This document shows positions 1-5,746 of a DNA stretch of 7,794 bases, piece after piece (the first letter of the stretch is position 1; every line of letters starts with the position of its first letter). The DNA is taken from the NCBI GenBank assembly GCA_019414465.1, contig DXLY01000089.1, positions 1 through 7,794 of the forward strand, read 5' to 3'. Both the position numbers and the translations under genes were made by a program. The notes beneath the pieces are model-generated. The model was not told the origin of the DNA and did not search any database. It saw only the letters and a program-made list of their open reading frames with translations. This DNA is from Collinsella sp. (GTDB lineage Bacteria; Actinomycetota; Coriobacteriia; Coriobacteriales; Coriobacteriaceae).

Positions 1-107
1 AGATCAAGCAGTACTCCGGCCTGCTCTACGATCAGGCCCTGCTGGTCGAGGGTATCCTCCCCGAGGACCCCGTTGCCTTCGCGGCGGCTGTTTGCAACTT
101 GATGTAG
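1..107 (+). CDS. htpG: HSP90-family molecular chaperone HtpG, C-terminal end (partial)
   Basis: Only the last 34 codons are present, read from base 3 to the TAG at 105-107; the start lies upstream of the window. The tail reads ...YSGLLYDQALLVEG, then LPEDPVAFAAAVCNLM. From memory this matches the end of bacterial HtpG, where a segment like LLLDQALLAE is followed by a Leu-Glu-Asp-Pro turn and a last amphipathic helix. That is the C-terminal dimerisation helix of the cytosolic ATP-dependent HSP90 chaperone. The N-terminal ATPase and middle domains are outside the window, so the call rests on this short tail alone. No clear T-tract terminator follows; the inverted repeats downstream may end or process the transcript. 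Confidence 0.78.
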   Translation, partial: IKQYSGLLYDQALLVEGILPEDPVAFAAAVCNLM

Positions 108-126
108 TTAAGTAGTTACGCCTTTG

Positions 127-180
127 GGTCCGCCGTTCTAACGAACCTATTGGTTCCGTCGTTCTAACGAACGACGGACC
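127..180. repeat. Near-identical direct repeat of about 20 bp overlapping a 9-bp hairpin
   Basis: Bases 127-146 and 152-172 are near copies that share the exact 12-mer GTTCTAACGAAC (135-146 and 161-172); they differ by one substitution and one inserted T. The second copy also forms a hairpin: TCCGTCGTT (155-163) pairs with AACGACGGA (170-178) around a 6-nt loop, and GG/CC can add two pairs across a bulged T. The first copy's GGTCCGCCGTT can compete for the same 3' arm (170-180) with one G/T difference. No T tract follows, so it is not a canonical intrinsic terminator, although it lies where the htpG transcript should end. Confidence 0.7.
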
Positions 181-192
181 GGTCGACGCTGC

Positions 193-290
193 AAACGCCC
201 CTAAGCGGCAATCTGACGTTCAATCGTCGGTCGCGTACCAAAGTACGCTTCCCTCCTCTTTCACGTCACCTTGCTCGCTCAGGGGCGTTT
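193..290. repeat. Nested inverted-repeat structure (possible structured RNA or repeat element)
   Basis: Three nested complementary pairs are visible. The outer arms AAACGCCCCTAAGC (193-206) and GCTCAGGGGCGTTT (277-290) pair over 14 positions with one A/C mismatch. Inside, TGACGT (214-219) is complementary to ACGTCA (263-268). Innermost, GCGTAC (233-238) and GTACGC (243-248) form a 6-bp hairpin with loop CAAA. The ordered nesting over 98 nt suggests a folded transcript or a REP-like element rather than chance alone. Only four T residues follow the outer arm, so terminator function is weak. Which strand would be transcribed cannot be told, and I do not recognise a known RNA family. Confidence 0.5.
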
Positions 291-331
291 TCGCTGACTT
301 ATGCTCAACCTGCGACGCTTTCGTGGCCCTA

Positions 332-391
332 AGTAGTCATCGGGGACGTTCTTGTTTGACTAGTCGTTTAAGAACGTTCCCAATGACTATT
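332..391. repeat. Long hairpin: 21 pairs with one mismatch and 16-nt loop
   Basis: Bases 332-353 pair with 370-391. There are 12 pairs at 342-353/370-381 (one G-U), a single C/A mismatch at 341/382, then 9 further pairs at 332-340/383-391 (one G-U). The 16-nt loop (354-369) contains the perfect palindrome GACTAGTC (358-365). The hexamer TGACTA occurs at 357-362 and 384-389, and its complement TAGTCA at 334-339, so loop and stem bases can also pair in other ways. The element could be a terminator lacking a T tract, a multi-site operator or cruciform, or a mobile or repetitive palindrome. The symmetry is certain from the sequence; the function is not. Confidence 0.75.
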
Positions 392-444
392 CGGATTGCT
401 AATTTGTGCGGGCTGTGGTTTTGTGACCTGCTGAAATTAAAGAT

Positions 445-483
445 ACTGTACAACTGTACACTAACTCATCTTCGTAGTATATT
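445..483 (+). promoter_or_regulatory. Putative promoter for the YhgE/Pip operon with tandem ACTGTACA operator-like repeat
   Basis: The 8-mer ACTGTACA is perfectly repeated in tandem at 445-452 and 453-460, each copy holding the palindrome TGTACA. The second TGTACA (455-460) matches the -35 consensus TTGACA at 4 of 6 bases. It is followed after 17 bp by TATATT (478-483), 5 of 6 against TATAAT. Transcription would start near 490. A repressor bound to the repeat would cover the -35 box, which is the basis for suggesting regulation. The regulator is not encoded in this window. Confidence 0.5.
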
Positions 484-539
484 GCTACCCGCAAAACTCA
501 GCACCATTGTGCCGCGAGGCACTAAAGCGCCTACGTACA

Positions 540-3356
540 ATGGTTGTCGATAGTACGATTCGATTCAACGACAGGATGGATGGTCCAAGCGTGAGTCTCG
601 GCAGCAAACTATCCAACGCAAAGGTCTCCTTTGCGATATTCAAGCGCGACATTAAGCGACTGCTTGTGAACCCCGTCGCCTTGGTGGTTACCCTGGGCGT
701 GTGCGTTATCCCCTCGCTGTATGCCTGGTACAACATCGTGGCAAACTGGGATCCGTACGGAAACACCCAAGGTATCAAGATTGCCATCGCCAACAACGAT
801 CAGGGCACTCAGAATGACTTGGTGGGCGAGCTCAACGCGGGCGACCAGGTCGTCGATCAGCTCAAGGAGAACGATCAGCTGGGCTGGACCTTCGTCGATT
901 CGGCCGCCGATGCCAAAGAGGGCGTCGAGAGTGGTGAGTACTATGCGGCCATCGTAATCCCCAAGAACTTCTCCGACAATCTTGTTTCGATGCTCGATGG
1001 CAATTACCATCAGCCGAAGCTCACCTATTACGTCAACGAGAAGAAGAGCGCTATTGCGCCCAAGGTCACCGACACTGGTGCCAATACCATCGAGGAGCAG
1101 ATCAACTCGGAGTTTGTCTCCACGGTGGGCGAGACCGTCGCGGGCATTGCCAAAGATGCTGGCATCGACCTTAAAGACAAGGCGAACCAGACCCGGGATT
1201 CGCTGGCGGGCTCGGTGTCCGAGGCGTCTGATACCCTGGGCGAAGTACGCGATTCCATCGGCGACATGAACACCGCCATCGACAAGACGAGCAGCTCGAT
1301 TGCTTCGGCCGATGCTGCGCTGGCGGGCCTGCAGGGGCAGGCGCCCTCTCTAACGCAGGCGATCTCCCAGGGCAACGACCTGCTGGGCGAGGCTCGCGCC
1401 ACGGCGGGCAACTCTATCACCTCGCTCTCCAAGGCACTCTCGGAAGGTAGCCTTGCACTCACCAAGACGTCAGCCTCCGCGAACGCTGCGATTGGCAAGC
1501 TAACGGGTACGGTCACATCTACGACCACCCGCATCGACAACTCGCTCGAGTCTCTCCAGGCGACGATCGATCACAATAAGGCCGTTATCGGGCACTTGGA
1601 GATTCTCGTTAATGACACGTCGACAGGTTCCGAGGAAATTGACGCGCGCATTGTATCGACCATCGATTCGCTTCGCGAGCAAAACCAGAAGCTGCAGAGC
1701 ATCAAGGACGGTCTGTCTGCGCAGTCGAGCGCCATGGCGAATGACGCCGCGGCTGTCTCGGGCGCCAGCGACGCTATCAATAACGCAATCCAGACCGGTG
1801 CGACCAACCTTGGCCAGGCCCAGACGGACCTGGGTCAAAACGCGCTGCCGAAGGCCTCGAGCGCGCTTGATTCATTTGCCGCCGTCTCGGGTGATCTGAC
1901 GGGAATCGTGTCTGGCCTCACGCCTACTATTGCAAGTGCGCGCGGTACGCTTTCGCAGCTTAACGCTACGCTCGGCCAGGCCAAGACCACGCTGTCCCAG
2001 ACCGATTCCTCGCTTGCCAAGGTCCAGGACAAGCTTGCGACCGCAGCCAATGACATCGCGGCGCTGCAGACCTCTGAGTCTATGGGCGAGCTCGCCGACC
2101 TTATGGGCGTCGATGTCAATGACGTGGCAGATTTCATGGCCTCTCCGGTCGAGCTGACGTCCAAGTCGATCTATCCGGTCAAGAGCTTTGGCTCGGGCAT
2201 CGCTCCCTTCTACACCAATCTGGCGCTTTGGGTGGGCGGTTACGTACTCATCGCCATCTACAAGCTCGAGGTCGATCGCGAGGGCATTGGCAGCTTTACG
2301 GCGCGCCAGGGCTACTTCGGCCGTTGGATGCTCCTGGTGATCCTGGGCGCGCTCCAGGCCACCATCGTTACGGTAGGCGATCTGGTGATTGGCGTGCAGT
2401 GCATCAACCCGCCGCTGTTCGTGCTGGGCGGCATCGCCATCTCGTTCACCTACGTCAATATCATCTATGCGCTGTCCACTACGTTTAAGCACATCGGCAA
2501 GGCAATCGGCGTCATTCTCGTCATCGTGCAGATTCCGGGTTCGTCGGGCATGTATCCCATCGAGATGATGCCCGGCTTCTTCCAGTGGCTGCACCCGCTG
2601 CTGCCCTTTACCTACGGCATCAATCTGCTGCGCGAGACGGTCGGCGGCATGTACTCGTTTAACTACCTGTTTAACCTGTGCATTCTGGGCGTGTTCTTGA
2701 TCGTGGCGCTCTTTATCGGTCTGCAGCTGCGTCCGCTGCTGCTCAACCTTAACCTGCTCTTTGATAAACAGCTTTCCACGACGGGTATGATGATCTGCGA
2801 GTCCAACGACCTGCCGCGCCAGCGCTACTCGCTGCGCACGGCCATGCGTGTCATGCTCGATTCCGATTCGTACCGTCGCGAACTGCTCGATCATGCGGTC
2901 GCCTTTGAACATCGCTACCCGTACTACATCAAGGGCGGTTTTGCCGCCGTGGTGGGCGTTCAGGTCCTGCTCTTTGTCCTGTCGACGGTTCTCGATATCG
3001 ACAATAACGGCAAGATCATCCTGCTTGTCATTTGGATCATCTCGGTTATTGCCATCTGCGGCTGGCTTATCAATATCGAGTACATCCGCTCGAGCCTCAA
3101 CACCCAGATGCGCATCTCGGCGCTTTCGGATGAGGACCTGCGCCGCGAGATGCGCGAGCACACGGCCGCCATTCCGGCCGCTCGTCGCATATTCGGCTTG
3201 AATGCGAGCGAGCGGGGGTCTGAACCCAAGACTCAGGCTGTCAACCAATGTGGTCATCGCGATGCGGCCCATGTGCCCGAGAACGGGGATGACACGTTTG
3301 TGATGAATGAAAAGAACGCCCCGCTCGGCAAGCACTCCAAAGGAGGTGAGGCATAA
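540..3356 (+). CDS. YhgE/Pip family membrane protein with C-terminal two-helix extension
   Basis: This is a 938-residue YhgE/Pip protein (YhgE of Bacillus; Pip, the phage-infection protein of Lactococcus; distantly like EsaA/YueB of type VII secretion). Family members sit in the cytoplasmic membrane with a large extracellular region; the substrate is unknown. Residue numbers are from ATG 540. FKRDIKRL precedes one membrane helix at about 43-65, then the family signature WDPYGNT (about 70-76) and YYAAIVIPKNFS. Residues about 200-520 are rich in Ala, Ser, Thr, Leu, Asp and Gln in helical, coiled-coil-like repeats. The ABC-2-like membrane block starts near YPVKSFGSGIAPFYT, with helices at about 554-574, 596-618, 623-645, 653-669 and 706-730. 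An unusual extension follows (about 731-938), with two further helices (799-817, 825-845) and a charged tail. The start is uncertain: TTG 507, ATG 540, ATG 576 and GTG 591 are all in frame and none has an ideal ribosome site. The end is firm and abuts the next gene. Confidence 0.88.
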   Translation: MVVDSTIRFNDRMDGPSVSLGSKLSNAKVSFAIFKRDIKRLLVNPVALVVTLGVCVIPSLYAWYNIVANWDPYGNTQGIKIAIANNDQGTQNDLVGELNAGDQVVDQLKENDQLGWTFVDSAADAKEGVESGEYYAAIVIPKNFSDNLVSMLDGNYHQPKLTYYVNEKKSAIAPKVTDTGANTIEEQINSEFVSTVGETVAGIAKDAGIDLKDKANQTRDSLAGSVSEASDTLGEVRDSIGDMNTAIDKTSSSIASADAALAGLQGQAPSLTQAISQGNDLLGEARATAGNSITSLSKALSEGSLALTKTSASANAAIGKLTGTVTSTTTRIDNSLESLQATIDHNKAVIGHLEILVNDTSTGSEEIDARIVSTIDSLREQNQKLQSIKDGLSAQSSAMANDAAAVSGASDAINNAIQTGATNLGQAQTDLGQNALPKASSALDSFAAVSGDLTGIVSGLTPTIASARGTLSQLNATLGQAKTTLSQTDSSLAKVQDKLATAANDIAALQTSESMGELADLMGVDVNDVADFMASPVELTSKSIYPVKSFGSGIAPFYTNLALWVGGYVLIAIYKLEVDREGIGSFTARQGYFGRWMLLVILGALQATIVTVGDLVIGVQCINPPLFVLGGIAISFTYVNIIYALSTTFKHIGKAIGVILVIVQIPGSSGMYPIEMMPGFFQWLHPLLPFTYGINLLRETVGGMYSFNYLFNLCILGVFLIVALFIGLQLRPLLLNLNLLFDKQLSTTGMMICESNDLPRQRYSLRTAMRVMLDSDSYRRELLDHAVAFEHRYPYYIKGGFAAVVGVQVLLFVLSTVLDIDNNGKIILLVIWIISVIAICGWLINIEYIRSSLNTQMRISALSDEDLRREMREHTAAIPAARRIFGLNASERGSEPKTQAVNQCGHRDAAHVPENGDDTFVMNEKNAPLGKHSKGGEA
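3339..3349 (+). promoter_or_regulatory. Strong ribosome binding site inside the end of the first YhgE/Pip gene
   Basis: AAAGGAGGTGA, a near-perfect complement of the 16S rRNA 3' end, lies in the last codons of the upstream gene, about 10 nt before ATG 3357. The upstream TAA (3354-3356) directly touches this ATG. The arrangement fixes the downstream start and implies translational coupling, so that both proteins are made from one transcript. Confidence 0.85.
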
Positions 3357-5546
3357 ATGAAGAACATCCTGCATCTGTTTAAGCGCGATGTCCAAAACGT
3401 GTCTCGCTCCGTAATCGGCTTGGTTGTCGTGATGGGCCTCATTATCGTACCGTGCCTGTACGCGTGGTTTAACATCGCCGGCAGCTGGGATCCGTACGGC
3501 AACACCGGCAATCTTAAGATCGCCGTGGTCAACACCGATGAGGGTTACGAGAGCGATCTGATCCCCGTCGAGGTCAACGTGGGCGAAAACGTGACCGCCA
3601 CCCTGCGCGGCAACGAGAACTTCGACTGGGTTGTGCTCAACGATCGAGAAAAGGCCATCGAGGGCGTCAAATCGGGCGCATACTATGCGGCTGTCGTTAT
3701 CCCTAAGACGTTTAGTGCCGATATGATGACGCTCTTTTCGACCGACGTTAAGCATGCCGATATCGAGTTTTACGAGAATCAGAAGGCCAACGCCATCGCG
3801 CAGATCGTGACCGAGAAGGGTTCGAGCGCCGTTCAGAACCAGGTTAACGAATCTTTTACCGAGACCATTACGAGCATCGGTCTTAAGACGGTGTCCAGCC
3901 TGCTCGATTACATGAGCACCGACCAGGTCAGCAACTTTATCGCCAACCTGTCCTCGACGCTCGGCGATTCGATTGGGGACCTGCAAGACGTTCAGGCTAA
4001 TGCTTCGTCGCTGGCGGGCATTTTGAGCTCTACGTCCGATTCGTTGACGTCGGCGAGCGGTATGCTCCAGCAGACGGGTACGGTCGATGAGTCGACCAAG
4101 CAGTTGATGGAGCATGCCAAGAGCGGCATGAGCGATTCCAAAGAAGCGCTGAAGGCCGCCAACGACGCCATCAACGCCGCGATTGACGGAAGCGCGGGCT
4201 CGTTCGACAACGTGTCCGCCGAGCTTGCGAAGGCATTCGATGCCGCGAATCAGCATGTCGACCTTACGGTGTCTCAGCTCAACGATGCCGCGGCGGCGCT
4301 CAATACACGTGCCGACGATATCGACGCCACGGCCGACCAGCTCCGCGGCTTTGCCGAGCAGGTCAGTGACGAAAAGCTCCAGGAGAGCCTTAAATCTGTG
4401 GCAACATCGCTGGGCAGAATTGCCGTGGAGTACCGCAACAATGCGAAGGACCTGACGGCGACCGCAAAGTCCCTTTCGGACGGCATGGCGGAGGTCAACA
4501 ACTCGCGTGCCGAGGTCGACCAGGCCATCGCTGATGCCAAGGCAGGTATCTCGGGTGCCAAGTCCGACTACGATTCTACGTTCTCGGTTAAGGCCAAGGA
4601 GCTCAAGAAGACCATTTCGGGCGTTCTGGATTCCCTGAACGGTATCTCGGGTGACTTGGATAGCGCCGTGAGCGGTCTGACCGACGCCTCTGGCTCGCTC
4701 GCGAAGGGTCTCTCCAAGGCTGCAAAGCTGGTCAACAAGGCTTCCGATCAGCTGGGCGAGGCGTCGAACAAGATCAGTGCCTTTAAGGACGAGCTTGATA
4801 GCGCTCTGATCTCGGGTGACCTGGCCATGATTAAGACAATGATTGGCAGCGACCCCGAGGGCCTCGCCGTGTCGCTTTCCGGCCCTGTCGCACTCGACCG
4901 CAAGCCGGTCTATCCAATCCGCAACTACGGTTCGGCCATGGCGCCGTTCTACACGATTCTGTCGCTATGGGTCGGCTCGATCGTACTGGCGGCCATGATG
5001 AAGGTCTCGGTTGACGATGAGCTTATCAACGAGCTCATCCCCGTGCGCCTGCACGAGATCTACTTGGGTCGCTACCTGTTCTTTGGCGGTCTGGCTCTGC
5101 TGCAGGCAACGCTCGTGTGTGCGGGCGACATTCTGTTCTTTGGCATTCAGTGCGACAACCCGCTGCAGTTTGTGCTTGCCGGCTGGGTCGCGAGCCTCGT
5201 GTTCTCCAATATCGTCTACACGCTTACGGTATCGTTTGGAGATATCGGTAAGGCCCTCGCCGTCGTGCTGCTGGTCATGCAGGTCGGCGGTTCGGGCGGT
5301 ACGTTCCCCATCGAGATGACCGGTCCCGTGTTCCAGGCGATCTACCCGTTCCTGCCGTTTACCCACGGCATCAACGCCATGCACGCCGCCATGGCCGGTG
5401 CCTACCATATGGAGTACTGGATTGAGCTGGGCATCTTGGCGAGCTACCTGATTCCGTCGTTGGCCCTGGGCGTCGTCTTCCGCCGCCCGGTCATCAAAGC
5501 CAACGACTGGATCATCGAAAAGCTTGAAAGCACGAAACTTATTTAG
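3357..5546 (+). CDS. YhgE/Pip family membrane protein (second of tandem pair)
   Basis: This is a 729-residue paralogue of the preceding gene product with the standard family layout. The start is firm: a strong ribosome site is correctly spaced before ATG. MKNILHLFKRD is followed by one membrane helix (about 17-40), then WDPYGNT (44-50), KIAVVNTDEG and YYAAVVIPKTFS (109-120). Residues about 165-500 form a helical region rich in Ala, Ser, Asp and Lys, likely an extracellular coiled coil. The ABC-2-type block opens with YPIRNYGSAMAPFYT (519-533). Further helices are at about 530-549, 571-596, 603-625, 631-650 and 688-709, with GDIGKALAVV, PIEM and YPFLPFTHGIN matching the first protein (GKAIGVI, PIEM, HPLLPFTYGIN). 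The protein ends soon after the last helix, with a short charged tail and no extra two-helix extension. The two proteins may form a hetero-oligomer in the membrane; that is inference from gene coupling and paralogy. No ATPase gene is seen beside the pair. Confidence 0.9.
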   Translation: MKNILHLFKRDVQNVSRSVIGLVVVMGLIIVPCLYAWFNIAGSWDPYGNTGNLKIAVVNTDEGYESDLIPVEVNVGENVTATLRGNENFDWVVLNDREKAIEGVKSGAYYAAVVIPKTFSADMMTLFSTDVKHADIEFYENQKANAIAQIVTEKGSSAVQNQVNESFTETITSIGLKTVSSLLDYMSTDQVSNFIANLSSTLGDSIGDLQDVQANASSLAGILSSTSDSLTSASGMLQQTGTVDESTKQLMEHAKSGMSDSKEALKAANDAINAAIDGSAGSFDNVSAELAKAFDAANQHVDLTVSQLNDAAAALNTRADDIDATADQLRGFAEQVSDEKLQESLKSVATSLGRIAVEYRNNAKDLTATAKSLSDGMAEVNNSRAEVDQAIADAKAGISGAKSDYDSTFSVKAKELKKTISGVLDSLNGISGDLDSAVSGLTDASGSLAKGLSKAAKLVNKASDQLGEASNKISAFKDELDSALISGDLAMIKTMIGSDPEGLAVSLSGPVALDRKPVYPIRNYGSAMAPFYTILSLWVGSIVLAAMMKVSVDDELINELIPVRLHEIYLGRYLFFGGLALLQATLVCAGDILFFGIQCDNPLQFVLAGWVASLVFSNIVYTLTVSFGDIGKALAVVLLVMQVGGSGGTFPIEMTGPVFQAIYPFLPFTHGINAMHAAMAGAYHMEYWIELGILASYLIPSLALGVVFRRPVIKANDWIIEKLESTKLI

Positions 5547-5641
5547 TGCAACAGCGTGAAATTGACGAAACATCGAGGTTCACTCTGCCGACGCTTTAGC
5601 GGGGTGAATTGCGTGGGTTGCTTGGTTGTTGTTACAGTAGC

Positions 5642-5675
5642 GGGGCGTGCCGGGGGTCCGGTGCGCCCTGATTTT
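5642..5675 (+). terminator. Rho-independent terminator after the YhgE/Pip operon
   Basis: Bases 5642-5653 pair with 5658-5669 as a 12-pair GC-rich stem (three G-U wobbles) around the loop GGGT. The stem is followed by G, A and TTTT (5672-5675), then ATTT. It lies about 95 bp after the operon stop and just before the likely promoter of the EamA gene. Part of the left arm (5645-5651) is also complementary to 5690-5696 downstream, so a competing fold is possible. Confidence 0.72.
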
Positions 5676-5677
5676 AT

Positions 5678-5706
5678 TTGACCATGAGGCGGCACGCAGC
5701 TATACG
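5678..5706 (+). promoter_or_regulatory. Putative promoter of the EamA transporter gene
   Basis: TTGACC (5678-5683, 5 of 6 against the -35 consensus) is followed after exactly 17 bp by TATACG (5701-5706, 4 of 6 against the -10 consensus). Transcription would start near 5713, about 35 nt before ATG 5747 and just after the upstream terminator. A weaker alternative -10 is TACAGT at 5633-5638, which would place the terminator hairpin in the leader. Confidence 0.5.
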
Positions 5707-5746
5707 CGTGCGGACACCACGCCCAGATTGAGTGCGAGGATGTTCC

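Larger units (their letters stand above)
108..539. other. Long repeat-rich intergenic region
   Basis: About 430 bp separate the htpG stop from the first YhgE/Pip gene. I find no convincing protein gene: a 76-codon open frame at 323-553 runs through a hairpin and into the next gene in another frame, and has no family resemblance. The stretch holds several sequence-symmetric elements, listed separately: a duplicated 20-mer with hairpin, a nested stem structure, a long hairpin, and a tandem repeat over a putative promoter. From about 390 to 490 the sequence is visibly more AT-rich than the flanking genes, as expected for a promoter region. Confidence 0.8.

Noticed and set aside
127..180. A CRISPR array, suggested by the repeated 12-mer with a short spacer
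   Set aside because: There are only two copies with about 14 bases between the exact 12-mers, no further repeats, and no cas genes in the window.
323..553. A 76-codon plus-strand frame in the intergenic region
   Set aside because: It runs through the long hairpin and promoter region, overlaps the YhgE start in another frame, and has no ribosome site or recognisable family.
1872..4256. A 794-codon open frame on the minus strand crossing both YhgE/Pip genes
   Set aside because: It lies antisense to two well-supported family members. Its product is rich in Arg, His, Asp and Gln with no domain, as expected from the complement of GC-biased codons. It stays open across the gene junction only because both real genes use the same frame with no gap.
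540..5546. A complete ABC exporter or a type VII secretion locus
   Set aside because: The membrane block is ABC-2-like and the family relates distantly to EsaA, but no ATP-binding protein, WXG100 protein or EssC-like ATPase is encoded here, so neither system can be claimed from this window.
4965..5573. A 202-codon minus-strand frame over the end of the second YhgE/Pip gene
   Set aside because: It is antisense to conserved membrane helices, has a hydrophilic composition without motifs, and lacks family resemblance; it is a codon-bias shadow.
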